Source: JAMZMI01 sp049115715
Lineage (GTDB): Bacteria > Bacteroidota > Bacteroidia > Cytophagales > Cyclobacteriaceae
Direction of reading: 5' to 3'
NCBI GenBank assembly: GCA_049115715.1
Contig: JAGDZQ010000022.1
Location: 62,001 to 126,000 of the forward strand
Length of the DNA: 64,000 nucleotides
Shown: in pieces, positions 24,679-34,037 of the stretch
Layout of the letters: each line of letters starts with the position of its first letter
How positions within the stretch are numbered: position 1 is the stretch's first letter
The notes under the pieces: model-generated
Told to the model about the DNA's origin: nothing
What the model saw: the letters and a program-made list of their open reading frames with translations, nothing else
The model's database searches: none
Made by a program: the position numbers and the translations under genes

Positions 24679-25299
24679 ATGACAGATATCAAAAACACTC
24701 GGGAACAAAACGAATACTGGTCTCAGCGATACCAGGATCAAAGAACAGGCTGGGACATAGGACACTCCTCCACTCCTCTCAATGACTATATAGATCAATT
24801 AGAAAATAAGGACTTGAAAATATTGATTCCCGGTGCAGGTAATGCCTATGAAGCAGAATACCTCTTCAAGAATGGCTTCAGCAATGTCATAGTTCTAGAC
24901 ATTGCAGCAGAACCTCTGGAGGCCTTTCAAAAAAGGAACCCGGACTTCCCACCCAATCAATTGATCCACGGGAATTTTTTCGAGCATACTGGAAGCTATG
25001 ATATTATTTTTGAGCAAACATTCTTTTGCTCCTTCTCTCCCACATCATCGAATAGATCTATGTATGCAAAGCATATGCACAAGCTACTTGCTGAAAGAGG
25101 AAAACTGGTAGGACTTTGGTTTGATATTCCTTTAGATTCAGAAATGGGAAACCGACCTTTCGGTGGAAGCAAAGATGAGTATCTCCAATACCTTTCTCCT
25201 TACTTTGAGACCAAGACTTTCGAAAAGGCTTATAACTCTATAGCAGACAGAGCAGGTAGTGAACTATTTGGGATTTTTCAAAAAAAGATGATTTCTTAA
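24679..25299 (+). CDS. TPMT-like SAM-dependent methyltransferase
   Basis: 206 residues. The N-terminal W-x-x-R-Y-x(5)-G-W-D-I-G segment and the SAM site ILIPGAGNAYEAEYL, followed by VIVLDIAAEPL, are typical of the thiopurine S-methyltransferase superfamily. The motif FEQTFFCSF (about 114-122) and LVGLWFDIPLD also fit this family. In bacteria these enzymes methylate S, Se or Te compounds, or small toxic thiols (family knowledge). Cytosolic. It precedes an acetyltransferase gene by 24 nt and may form an operon for modification of toxic small molecules (inference). Confidence 0.82.
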   Translation: MTDIKNTREQNEYWSQRYQDQRTGWDIGHSSTPLNDYIDQLENKDLKILIPGAGNAYEAEYLFKNGFSNVIVLDIAAEPLEAFQKRNPDFPPNQLIHGNFFEHTGSYDIIFEQTFFCSFSPTSSNRSMYAKHMHKLLAERGKLVGLWFDIPLDSEMGNRPFGGSKDEYLQYLSPYFETKTFEKAYNSIADRAGSELFGIFQKKMIS

Positions 25300-25323
25300 T
25301 TCAAAATAAATCCATATTTGGAT

Positions 25324-25773
25324 ATGAATACAGAAGTTGCAAAATTGTCCAACAAGGATCTCAGCAAGTTTCAGGACTTGATCCTGATCTTTGAGGATGT
25401 TTTTGAATTGGAAGACTTCAAGCTTCCACCTGAAAGTCATTTACAAAGTCTCCTCGATAGGGAAAATTTCCTAGTTTTTGTCGCCATGAATCTAGGAAAA
25501 GTAATCGGAGGAATAACCCTTCATGTCCTTCCTCAATACTATTCAGAATCACCTGAAGCTTATCTATATGATCTTGCTGTAAAAACGGAGTTCCAGCGCA
25601 AAGGAATAGGTAAGGAATTAATGAACGAAGTTAAAAACTACTGTAAGCAGGTAGGGATTGAAACTGCGTATGTACAGGCCGATGTAGAAGACGATCATGC
25701 TGTGGCATTCTACAATGCTACGGGCGGGTCACCTCAGAAGGTTATTCATTTCAACTATCCTACGAGCGAATGA
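25324..25773 (+). CDS. GNAT acetyltransferase similar to AAC(3)-I
   Basis: The start is taken at the ATG at 25324; a TTG at 25318 would add two residues. 149 residues. The acetyl-CoA site is EFQRKGIGKELM. The segments EAYLYDLAV, AYVQADVEDDHAVAFYNATG and a final VIHFNY follow the characteristic order of aminoglycoside 3-N-acetyltransferase type I (YIYDLAV, YVQADxxDDPAVALY, MHFDI). It is a plausible chromosomal relative of a resistance enzyme, but the natural substrate is unknown. No mobile element is adjacent. Confidence 0.8.
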   Translation: MNTEVAKLSNKDLSKFQDLILIFEDVFELEDFKLPPESHLQSLLDRENFLVFVAMNLGKVIGGITLHVLPQYYSESPEAYLYDLAVKTEFQRKGIGKELMNEVKNYCKQVGIETAYVQADVEDDHAVAFYNATGGSPQKVIHFNYPTSE

Positions 25774-25838
25774 TTTCTTAGCCAATGACCTTGCACCATT
25801 ACCTCATTGACAAAAGTCTTATATCCAATTTTAAAAAA

Positions 25839-26648
25839 ATGAAGAGCCTTTCATTCTTATTGATCTTTGCCTCCCTCACACTAGCCTTTTCTCCCTCTCT
25901 TACTCTCGCTCAGACTGTAAATCAAGACTCCATTTTCAGCACGTTTCAAATTGAGGAATTCGACTTTCTAGGACGAAGGGCAAAAGTCGTATTTCCCGAA
26001 AAAGCCAACAAAGATAGACTTTGGGTATGGAGAGCAAGATTTTGGGGAGCAGAGCCGCAGACTGATTTGATCTTACTTAAGAAAGGCTTCCATCTCGTAT
26101 ATGTAGATGTTGCTGGTCTATATGGAAACTCTGAAGCTGTTGGCATCTGGAATCGCTTTTATGATTATGTAACCGATACGTATCAACTGAATCCCAAAAC
26201 TGTGCTTGAAGGATTTAGCAGAGGTGGATTGATTGTGTACAATTGGGCTTCACCCAATACCGACAAGGTATTTTGCATATATGCCGACGCGCCAGTTTGC
26301 GATTTCAAAAGTTGGCCTAGAGGTCTCTACGAAGGAATTGGAAGCGAATACAACTGGAAAGAATGCTTAAATGCATATAGTCTTGATGAAACTTCCGTGC
26401 TTAGTTACAAGGGAATCCCTGTCGACAATTGCATAAGCATCGCAAAAGCTAAAATCCCTGTTCTTCACGTTTGCGGAGATGCTGATAAAGTTGTTCCATT
26501 TGAAGAAAACACCGGGCAGCTGGCAGAAAAATTCAGAGCTGCAGGTGGAGACATTAAACTTATAATGAAGAAGGGAATAGGGCACCACCCTCATAGCTTA
26601 GAAGATCCCACACCTATAGTCGATTTCGTATTGAAAAGCGTTTTATAA
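25839..26648 (+). CDS. Secreted alpha/beta hydrolase
   Basis: The start is set at the ATG at 25839, which opens a signal peptide (MKSLSFLLIFASLTLAF to SLTLAQ); the frame is open to 25785. About 269 residues. Nucleophile elbow LEGFSRGGLIVY (Gly-x-Ser-x-Gly), acid in VCGDADKVVPFEEN and His in GIGHHPHSLEDP. This is the full triad of a prolyl-oligopeptidase/esterase-like hydrolase. Likely periplasmic esterase or peptidase; substrate not readable. The next gene starts 2 nt downstream. Confidence 0.82.
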   Translation: MKSLSFLLIFASLTLAFSPSLTLAQTVNQDSIFSTFQIEEFDFLGRRAKVVFPEKANKDRLWVWRARFWGAEPQTDLILLKKGFHLVYVDVAGLYGNSEAVGIWNRFYDYVTDTYQLNPKTVLEGFSRGGLIVYNWASPNTDKVFCIYADAPVCDFKSWPRGLYEGIGSEYNWKECLNAYSLDETSVLSYKGIPVDNCISIAKAKIPVLHVCGDADKVVPFEENTGQLAEKFRAAGGDIKLIMKKGIGHHPHSLEDPTPIVDFVLKSVL

Positions 26649-26650
26649 AA

Positions 26651-27133
26651 ATGGAACTAAGAATTGAAACCATTTCTGAGAAAAAATTTGCAGGGATATC
26701 CGCTCGAATGTCGCTTGCAGAAGATAAAACCTACATGCTTTGGAGTAAGCTCATGCCTCAAAAGAAAAACATCCAAAACGCTGTTGATGACAACCTGTAT
26801 TCACTTCAGGTTTATGATCAGACAATGGCACCTGAAGATTTCAGCCCAAATACGAGCTTTGTAAAATGGGCTCTTGTGGAAACTTCCGGCGAAGGTGATT
26901 TACCAGATGGGTTAGAAAAATTCACGCTAAAAGGTGGCTTATATGCTGTATTTATTCACAAAGGGTTGCCAAGCGACTTTCCGAAAACGATGCAATTTAT
27001 TTTCGGAGAGTGGATGCCTCAATCAGAATATCAGCCTGATCATAGACCTCACTTCGAAGTGCTGGGAAGTAAGTATAAAAACAACCATCCCGATTCTGAA
27101 GAAGAAGTATGGATTCCGATCAAACCCAAATAA
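26651..27133 (+). CDS. GyrI-like small-molecule-binding protein
   Basis: 160 residues. Starts MELRIETISEKKFAGISARM, a usual opening of GyrI-like/AraC effector-binding domains, followed by V-Y-D-Q-T, WALVETSG, LKGGLYAVFIHKG, FGEWMPQSEY and FEVLGSKY. The single domain has no HTH. Such stand-alone proteins bind small molecules and some hydrolyse toxic compounds (family knowledge). Two nt after the hydrolase gene, so co-transcribed. A terminator follows. Confidence 0.8.
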   Translation: MELRIETISEKKFAGISARMSLAEDKTYMLWSKLMPQKKNIQNAVDDNLYSLQVYDQTMAPEDFSPNTSFVKWALVETSGEGDLPDGLEKFTLKGGLYAVFIHKGLPSDFPKTMQFIFGEWMPQSEYQPDHRPHFEVLGSKYKNNHPDSEEEVWIPIKPK

Positions 27134-27145
27134 AAGCCCAATAAA

Positions 27146-27173
27146 AAACCTGCGAAACGAATTCCGCAGGTTT
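27146..27173. terminator. Bidirectional terminator, GyrI-like gene / SusCD operon
   Basis: AAACCTGCG (27146-27154) pairs with CGCAGGTTT (27165-27173) between convergent genes. There are A-rich bases before it and T-rich bases after. Confidence 0.7.
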
Positions 27174-27199
27174 ATATTCAAAAAAGTTACTGAGTAAGC

Positions 27200-27661
27200 C
27201 TACTCAAATCCTGTGTACAGGTTTCCTGCAATGCCATACGTCTCGGTAGGGCTTCCATCTCCATACACTATGGATATTGTGAAGTTGATACTATCTCCAT
27301 CAATAATTTTCCCATCAAGAATGGAAATCATGTCAGGGTTGTCTGGATCTGCAGCTAGTGCATCAGCTGCCCCATCTACAGAAAAGTCCGTTCCTGAAGT
27401 ATTGACCTTAACCTTGAACCCACTAATTAGGTGATCATGTTCATCAACCCAAGCAGTACCATCATCGGCCGCAGTATTGTAGATATCTATTCTCGCATGA
27501 GAAGCAACAACAGCGCCTCCAGCAGAGTAGTCAACAATCCACTGACCAGAAACAGCACGCGCAGAGGTCACTTCCGGTTCAAAATCGTCGTAGCTATCTC
27601 CACATGACCAAGTAGTCAGTGCAAGTGCTACAAGCATTACTAATATATTTTTAGTCTTCAT
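27200..27661 (-). CDS. Lipoprotein, lipid-binding-hydrolase-like, SusCD accessory
   Basis: 153 residues with a lipoprotein signal (Cys at 20 in TTWSCGDS). Mature part: G-Q-W-I-V-D-Y, a beta-rich barrel-like domain with HDHLISGFKVKV and INFTISIVYGDGSPTETYGIAG. This matches the pattern of Bacteroidota lipoproteins often called lipid-binding hydrolase-like, found at the end of SusCD operons. Likely surface- or periplasm-facing; ligand unknown. It is the last gene of the operon, followed by a terminator. Confidence 0.72.
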   Translation of the reverse strand: MKTKNILVMLVALALTTWSCGDSYDDFEPEVTSARAVSGQWIVDYSAGGAVVASHARIDIYNTAADDGTAWVDEHDHLISGFKVKVNTSGTDFSVDGAADALAADPDNPDMISILDGKIIDGDSINFTISIVYGDGSPTETYGIAGNLYTGFE

Positions 27662-27673
27662 AATCTTCCTTTT

Positions 27674-28402
27674 TTAAAGTTCAACTTGAGTCATCGTGAT
27701 ATCCCACATTCCTCCAAAATCGGCCAGCGTACTATAGCTAATCGTTTTTGTGGCTGGATCAACTGTCATAGAGGTTATGTCTACAACGTTTCCCCAAATT
27801 GGAAACTGAGCTTGCCCAAAAGTGAAATCATTCGTGGCAATGTCATTGACAGTTATGGTTCCTCCTCGAGCAAGGTAGCCATCACCAAATCCTGACCCCT
27901 CACCATAGTAGCCTCCTATGTAACTTGATATTTCATATACATTGGGAGCAGTTTCCCAGACTAGTACCAGAATATCAGAATAGGTAACTCCAGTAGATCT
28001 AACCACAGTTGAAGAATAAAGTCCAGCAATACTGGAAACAAAATCTCCATTATCGATTTTGAAAACCGTTCTGGAAGCGCTTCCTGCAAAGCCATCTACA
28101 TTCAAAGCTGAATAATTGACTGTATACTGATCTGCTGTATTAGGAATCTCAGTTCCTGAAAACCCAGTGAATCTTCCCGTGTACGAAACACTTACATCTA
28201 TTTGTGCTCCCTGCTCGGTAGCTAAGATCCCAGGTTCAACATAATCATCATTTATCCCTATTTGCAAACTTGATGCTCCGGTTACCTCAAACTCCGGGTA
28301 AAAAGTAATGGAAGAGGTATTGGCTGTCTCATCATCTTCACATGCCATGAAAAGAACGGAGAACAGCATCAGCCCTCCGAATCGTTTATATATTGAGTTC
28401 AT
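27674..28402 (-). CDS. Lipoprotein, DUF5012/BT_2262-like, SusCD accessory
   Basis: 242 residues. Lipoprotein signal with Cys at about 21 (LFMACEDDE). An Ig-like N-terminal half (DVSVSYTGRFTGF, QYTVNYSALNVDGFAGSAS) is followed by a second beta domain (VWETAPNVYEISSYIGGYYG, DFGGMWDITMTQ). The arrangement resembles the DUF5012-type proteins that follow susD genes in Bacteroidota. It probably aids ligand capture by the SusCD complex (inference). Spacing to both neighbours is under 20 bp. Confidence 0.7.
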   Translation of the reverse strand: MNSIYKRFGGLMLFSVLFMACEDDETANTSSITFYPEFEVTGASSLQIGINDDYVEPGILATEQGAQIDVSVSYTGRFTGFSGTEIPNTADQYTVNYSALNVDGFAGSASRTVFKIDNGDFVSSIAGLYSSTVVRSTGVTYSDILVLVWETAPNVYEISSYIGGYYGEGSGFGDGYLARGGTITVNDIATNDFTFGQAQFPIWGNVVDITSMTVDPATKTISYSTLADFGGMWDITMTQVEL

Positions 28403-28420
28403 AATTTTGTTATTTAAAGA

Positions 28421-29866
28421 TTATTTGTGCCACCATACTTTGGTGAATACATTCACCTGCTCAGGAACATTGTCTTTATTTGAGCTGATCTCTGTGTCAG
28501 GGTAAAGCAACCTTCGTGGGAAATTCCCTGAGGTTACGTTGTTAACAGCTAGAGAGTAGAAGTCAGGATATCCAGTACGGTTTTGCTCCAGAAAGGACTC
28601 CAAGCCCTGAGTGTTTACCATAGAAATCCACTTCTGTACGATGATAGCCTCGATTTGCTCCTCGTTAGCATTCGTAGCAGGAAACTCATATGCTCCTCCT
28701 GCTCCATAAAGTGTAGCATCTGTTGCCATTCCTAATCTTGCAAACGCTGCATCAATACCAGCCTCATACATTGCTTTGGCATCCCCAGTTGCGTACCCTC
28801 TCGCGATAGCTTCTGCCTGCAAGAAATAGCTTTCTGCGGTAGACATAAAATACACAGCATCGGTTGCCGTAAGTGCTGGCTGAGACAGTCCATCTTTATT
28901 TACTGGAGTTGGTGCTCTGAAATCTCCCTGCGCCATGCCAACATGCGGACCGTCTGTATCATCATTCGGAAAGTTGAACAATGCATCGAGTCTTCCATCT
29001 ACACTGTTGTCAAGATAGTTTAGCAATGTGTTGCTCAAAACAAGGTTCGGGAAACCGCTAAAATCTACCTCAGTTTCGTAGACTGGATTTCTTCTGTTTA
29101 GACTAGCTACAAATTGAGTCATTGCCGCATCTGAAGTAAGGAAATTAGCTTCTGTAAAAAGTGCCTGAATTCCAGCACTTGCGACTGCCTCTCTTGCATT
29201 TGTCTGACGCATATAGATTTTCAACTTCAGTGTGTTCGCAAATTGAACCCACCTATCCATATCACCTGCGAAAATGATATCATCCGCTCCCGGAGGGATC
29301 GAACTTGGAAGTGTCAAATCTCTGGACAAAGCATCATCCAACATTGTAATCAAGCCATCGTAAACTACATCGCCATCATCAAATGTTGGCTGAACAAGAC
29401 CGTCAAGACCTTTCAATGCATCGGTAAAAGGTATTTTGTCATAAAGATCGGTAAGCACCTGATAAGTATATGCCGTAATGACTGTACTCATAAGATAATA
29501 GTTCCAATTTTCAGAAGCCAGTGATTGATCTCTGACGTACTTCAAATCATTGAGAGCTCCATTGTAAAATTCACCATAACCTCTTGCATCCAAAGTTGTA
29601 GACTGAATGTCATAGCTATCGTAATTTGCATACTGAGAAGCCCCAACAGATTGCGCCCAATGTTGAGACCAAATACCTCCAAGTATCTGATACTGTCCCC
29701 CTATTAGGAATCCTGTGATCGCTGTTCCAGCTGGGAAAACAAGCTGCACACTTGCCTCTCCCGGTAAATTTGGGTCGGTATTGATGTCAAAGAAATCATC
29801 GCCACATGAAGTGGAAAAGAGAACCATGACAATCCCGATCAAACTATATTTCTTTATATTTTTCAT
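28421..29866 (-). CDS. SusD/RagB-type nutrient-binding lipoprotein
   Basis: 481 residues with a lipoprotein signal (Cys about 21 in FSTSCGDDF). Visible features of the SusD-like_2 group: NTDPNLPGEASVQ near the N-terminus, TPR-like helices, and the C-terminal AEAIARGYATGDAKAMYEAG with IIVQKWISMVNTQGLESFLE. It forms the lid of the SusC transporter and binds the substrate at the cell surface. It follows susC by 24 nt. No glycosidase is in the operon, so the substrate may be a peptide, glycan or other polymer not degraded locally. Confidence 0.93.
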   Translation of the reverse strand: MKNIKKYSLIGIVMVLFSTSCGDDFFDINTDPNLPGEASVQLVFPAGTAITGFLIGGQYQILGGIWSQHWAQSVGASQYANYDSYDIQSTTLDARGYGEFYNGALNDLKYVRDQSLASENWNYYLMSTVITAYTYQVLTDLYDKIPFTDALKGLDGLVQPTFDDGDVVYDGLITMLDDALSRDLTLPSSIPPGADDIIFAGDMDRWVQFANTLKLKIYMRQTNAREAVASAGIQALFTEANFLTSDAAMTQFVASLNRRNPVYETEVDFSGFPNLVLSNTLLNYLDNSVDGRLDALFNFPNDDTDGPHVGMAQGDFRAPTPVNKDGLSQPALTATDAVYFMSTAESYFLQAEAIARGYATGDAKAMYEAGIDAAFARLGMATDATLYGAGGAYEFPATNANEEQIEAIIVQKWISMVNTQGLESFLEQNRTGYPDFYSLAVNNVTSGNFPRRLLYPDTEISSNKDNVPEQVNVFTKVWWHK

Positions 29867-29890
29867 AATAATTCTATTAAATATTTAGAC

Positions 29891-32800
29891 TTATAGTGTT
29901 ATGTCGATATTGAATCCGTAGTTACGTGTAGATGGTGTAGCACCATACTCTCCAAAGCTTCCAGATAGTCCTTGTCCATCGTTGAAAGTAGTACTTTCCG
30001 GATCTGCGTATCTGTTTGAACTTGGAGTCCACAAGAATAAATTACGACCAATAACCGCGATGCGTACTTGTTTAAATGGCGTCTTACCGACGATATTGGA
30101 AGGTAGATCGTAGCTCAGGCTAAGTTCTCTTAGCTTAGTGAAAGATCGGGTCAACACGTGAGACTCATCTTTCTTGTCAGCTCCATCACTCCAGTAGGAA
30201 TAAAGTATGTCCTGTGTAATAGGAGTATTGTTTTCCACGTAGGTGGTGTTATCACCATCAACTACTTCCTGTACCGAATTTGGCACTACGAATGGTCTTC
30301 TATCATTGAACGTAGTAGCAACGCTGGTTCCAGCAAACTGTGTTAAGCTAGCAGAGCGAGAATAGAACAAACCGCCTTTCCTCACATCAAGAGTACCGCT
30401 CAAAGTAAATCCTTTGAAAGATAGGCTTGTGCTTGCGCCTCCAGTCCAATCATGAGCTGCAGCTCCCATTACTTCTCTTTCTCCGTAAACTGGCTTACCA
30501 TCTGATCCTACAATGATTCTTCCATCATCTGTGGTTTTTGCACCACGAGCATTCAATAAACCTACCGGTTCTCCCGGTCTGGCAATTAGATTCACTCCGT
30601 TACCACCAAGACCACCAAGGGTAATCTCGTCTAATCCATCTGTCAGGCTAACAAGTTTGTTATTATTCTTAGTATAGTTAACAGATACATCCCATCTGAA
30701 ATTTCCAACCTGAACAGGAGTTGCTGTTATTAATAATTCAACCCCTCTGTTGGTAATCTCACCAAGATTAACCGTCTGCGCCGTATATCCTGTACTTCTA
30801 GGTAGTGTCGCATTCCAAATCAAATCTTTGATCGTCTTATCATAAAAGGATACATCAAAGTTCAACCTTCGATCAAGTAGCCCCAGCTCAAATCCTACCT
30901 CTATTTCTGTAGTGATTTCTGGTTGCAAATCCGGGCTACCAATGATGTTTGACACCTCAAATCCATTTACCTGAGTAGATCCTGGCAAAGGGAATGTCAA
31001 AGACCTAAATCCATCGCTCACTCCTCCTGGTACAAATACCGGAAGAATCGAATATGGCTTAGCATCATTACCTGCCTGCGCCCATCCTGCCCTTACTTTA
31101 CCGTAAGAAAGGATATTGTTACTGATGCCTAGAGCCTCAGTGAAAACAAAGCTGGTATTGATACTTGGGTAGAAAAATGATCTGTTGTCTTTAGGAAGTG
31201 TAGAAGACCAGTCGTTTCTAGCTCCCAAAGTCAAAAACACATAATCTCTGAAATCAAAATCAACCTGAGCATAAAGCCCCGCAATGTTTCTTTCAACAGT
31301 ACTCTGAGTGACACTTGGCTGAGCTGAACTATTGGATATTTGGTAAAAACCAGGGATATCTAAACCTGCAACAGACGCATAGTTGGCATCTGACCGCTGC
31401 ATGTTCACATTGAACCCAACCAATGCTCCGAAATCGAAATCACCGTTGATTGGAGTAGCAAAATTTGCCATCAAATCAGAATTCACTTCAAAATTGTGAA
31501 ATGCGCTCTCACTAACTGCTCCTGGATCGGAACTTGAGATACCATCATTTGGAGATCCTGGAGTCGGCTGAAGAATCGCTCTCCATGAAGACAATTGACT
31601 GTTGGATGCATCTCCTCCCACTCTCCAGGAGAAGCCTAGCTTATCTGATAGCTGGTAGTCGATATTGATATTTCCATAGACTCTATCTTCGTTAAATTCA
31701 TTTCCATTATTCTTCAAAACGAAATATGGATTCACAGAATAGAAGGAGTAATAGTTGTCAAGGTTAAAGAATGGATCGTTAAAGTCTTTCGCTTCTACTA
31801 CAGGAATATCTCTTGGCGTCTGAAGTAACTCATCGTATGTCGCAGAGTTTTGACCCGTAGAAACATATGAGCTTTCTTTCTTCACATAGTTCACAGAAAA
31901 ACCACTCGTCAACTTATCAGTCAACTTACTACTCGCTCGAAACGAAAGTGTATTTCTATTGTAGCGATCTGCATCTGTAGGAATAATGCCGTTGGCATTC
32001 GTATTAGAAAGTGACATATAGAAAGTAGAGTTTTCAGTTCCACCAGAAAGAGCCACATTGTTTGTAAATGTCTTTCCAATGGTGAAAAAGTCTTCCACGT
32101 TATCCGGCAGGGCAGAATAAGGTTTGATCAACTGACTGTTATTAATAGTCTGCCCCCAAGGTCTTACAACTCCATCAAACTTAGGCCCCCAACTAGTCTG
32201 CTCTATCGGATCAGTAGTTCCGAAAAAGCCCTGCCCGTATTCATTTTGAAAATGAGGAAGTCTCAATACAGATTGGAACACCGTTGATGATGAAATATCA
32301 ACTTGAAATCTCTTCCCATCGATCGTTCTTTTACCTTTCTTGGTTGTAATGATAATCGCGCCATTGGCTGCACGAGAACCATACAGAGCTGTTGCCGAGG
32401 CACTTTTCAAAATCGTAACTGAGGCGATATCATTGGGATTGATGTCATTTGCTCTGTTACCAAAATCGGATCCACCATTCAGGCTCTGACTTCCTATTCC
32501 TCCTACAAAGTCTCCGTTGGAGAAAACTGTATTCGTAGTTAATTGGGTATTATTAACAGGAACTCCATCTACTACATAAAGAGGCTGATTGTTACTTCCA
32601 AGAGAAGACATACCTCTTAGTATAACATTGGTCGATGAACCAGGCTGCCCCGATCCTTGTGTTATGTTAACACCTGCCACCTTACCTTGTAGTGCATTTA
32701 ATGGACTAATAGATCTGGTCTTTGTTAACTCATCACTCTTAAGTGTAGTCGTGGCATAACCTAATCGTTTAGAATCTCGCTCAATACCCAGAGCAGTCAC

Positions 32801-33130
32801 CACCACTTCAGCAAGTTGCTGAACATCGGCAGTCATAGCCAGATCAATAATAGCTCTTGATCCTATGCTCACTTCTTTGGTACTCATTCCAATGAATGAA
32901 AACACAAGTGTCTCAGCTTCATCTGGAACACTCAATCTGTAATTACCATCAAGATCAGAAGTAGTACCTACTGTGGTCCCCTTCAAAATTACATTCGCAC
33001 CAGGAACAGGCTCACCTTTGTCATCGGTCACCCTCCCTGTAATTTGTCTCTCTTGAGCAAACGCCCCGAGCATGATGCTCGTAAGAAACATGGTTAGTAA
33101 AACTTTCTTCATACGCTTATTTTTTAGCAT
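29891..33130 (-). CDS. SusC/RagA-type TonB-linked outer membrane transporter
   Basis: 1079 residues from the first ATG. The second ATG (33112, MKKVLLTMFLTSIMLGAFAQ) gives a cleaner signal peptide and is the likelier start. Order: carboxypeptidase-like regulatory domain (GRVTDDKGEPVPGANVILKG), plug with VVTALGIERDSKRLGYA and the SusC signature GSRAANGAIIITTKKGK, then a large barrel ending GFNIDITL. It imports oligomers using TonB energy with its SusD partner. It is the first gene of a four-gene operon; the 272 bp upstream show no sigma/anti-sigma genes. Confidence 0.95.
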   Translation of the reverse strand: MLKNKRMKKVLLTMFLTSIMLGAFAQERQITGRVTDDKGEPVPGANVILKGTTVGTTSDLDGNYRLSVPDEAETLVFSFIGMSTKEVSIGSRAIIDLAMTADVQQLAEVVVTALGIERDSKRLGYATTTLKSDELTKTRSISPLNALQGKVAGVNITQGSGQPGSSTNVILRGMSSLGSNNQPLYVVDGVPVNNTQLTTNTVFSNGDFVGGIGSQSLNGGSDFGNRANDINPNDIASVTILKSASATALYGSRAANGAIIITTKKGKRTIDGKRFQVDISSSTVFQSVLRLPHFQNEYGQGFFGTTDPIEQTSWGPKFDGVVRPWGQTINNSQLIKPYSALPDNVEDFFTIGKTFTNNVALSGGTENSTFYMSLSNTNANGIIPTDADRYNRNTLSFRASSKLTDKLTSGFSVNYVKKESSYVSTGQNSATYDELLQTPRDIPVVEAKDFNDPFFNLDNYYSFYSVNPYFVLKNNGNEFNEDRVYGNINIDYQLSDKLGFSWRVGGDASNSQLSSWRAILQPTPGSPNDGISSSDPGAVSESAFHNFEVNSDLMANFATPINGDFDFGALVGFNVNMQRSDANYASVAGLDIPGFYQISNSSAQPSVTQSTVERNIAGLYAQVDFDFRDYVFLTLGARNDWSSTLPKDNRSFFYPSINTSFVFTEALGISNNILSYGKVRAGWAQAGNDAKPYSILPVFVPGGVSDGFRSLTFPLPGSTQVNGFEVSNIIGSPDLQPEITTEIEVGFELGLLDRRLNFDVSFYDKTIKDLIWNATLPRSTGYTAQTVNLGEITNRGVELLITATPVQVGNFRWDVSVNYTKNNNKLVSLTDGLDEITLGGLGGNGVNLIARPGEPVGLLNARGAKTTDDGRIIVGSDGKPVYGEREVMGAAAHDWTGGASTSLSFKGFTLSGTLDVRKGGLFYSRSASLTQFAGTSVATTFNDRRPFVVPNSVQEVVDGDNTTYVENNTPITQDILYSYWSDGADKKDESHVLTRSFTKLRELSLSYDLPSNIVGKTPFKQVRIAVIGRNLFLWTPSSNRYADPESTTFNDGQGLSGSFGEYGATPSTRNYGFNIDITL

Positions 33131-33402
33131 TAAGAATTAATTGAATAAGTAATGTTAGAAAGCGGTACACCCGGAAAATTGTAAAAAAGAATTGTGCAAA
33201 TGCGTAAGGGTATTATAAGCGTACAGTATAGAAAACAGGGATTCCGAATATTATTTGGTCAAATATTGTTCGACCTCACACATGTTTCTTTAATGTTAAA
33301 TTTTCTTGTTTTTTCGAAAGAAATAATTCGCGTTGAATAGCGGCTTCTTATGTAGTTTCGATCGAAAATTTCACCGATATTTCCGCTTTTTATTAAAAAA
33401 TC

Positions 33403-33900
33403 ATGAATAAAATCTTGTTTTCATTCGTATTCATCCTAATTCAGTTACCAAACTTCGCACAAGACAATGGCGACAAACTGATTGATATTGGATATGAGAA
33501 ATACCTTGATGAAGACTATAAAAATGCAATCGTATATTTCGATTCTGCCCTGATTCTCAACACCTCTAATGCCGAGATATATTTCCTCAGAGGAATCTGT
33601 TATTCCTCTTTAAGTGAAAAGAAAAAAGCGATTCACGATTTGAAAAAAGCAGTAGAACTAAGGAGTGATTACTATGAAGCTCACTATGAAATGGGATACA
33701 TTTTCCTTATCGATCAGAACCCTCCCATGGCTATAGAGCAATTCGATAAGGCCATAGAGTTAAACGCTGATTATGCGGAAGCGTACGTAAGCAGAGGCAC
33801 TGCCAAATGTATGATGGATGATGTAACCGGCGCAAATCAGGATTGGGACAAAGCCAAAAAATTAGGCGTTGGTTACATTGAATATATGATTTGTGAGTGA
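33403..33900 (+). CDS. Secreted TPR protein
   Basis: 165 residues. Signal peptide (MNKILFSFVFILIQLPNFAQ), then three to four TPR motifs (YEKYLDEDYKNAIVYFDSAL, AEIYFLRGICYSSLSEKKKA, YEAHYEMGYIFLID, YAEAYVSRGTAKCMMDDVTG). TPR proteins mediate protein contacts; no partner can be named. Stands alone between the SusCD operon (divergent) and the barrel protein gene (convergent). Confidence 0.85.
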   Translation: MNKILFSFVFILIQLPNFAQDNGDKLIDIGYEKYLDEDYKNAIVYFDSALILNTSNAEIYFLRGICYSSLSEKKKAIHDLKKAVELRSDYYEAHYEMGYIFLIDQNPPMAIEQFDKAIELNADYAEAYVSRGTAKCMMDDVTGANQDWDKAKKLGVGYIEYMICE

Positions 33901-33941
33901 AGGTGATACTCCTCTATCTAAAAGTTTTGTGAATCGACGAC

Positions 33942-33974
33942 AAAGAAAAACCACTTGCGTATAAGCAAGTGGTT
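33942..33974 (-). terminator. Terminator for the barrel-protein gene
   Basis: AACCACTTGC (33949-33958) pairs with GCAAGTGGTT (33965-33974). On the - strand it is followed by a T-run, so it serves the gene at 34038-35231. Confidence 0.75.
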
Positions 33975-34037
33975 GAAAACAAAAAAACCATAGAAGTCTA
34001 GATGACTTCCAGGAACACAATTGATTTTAGATTAAAA

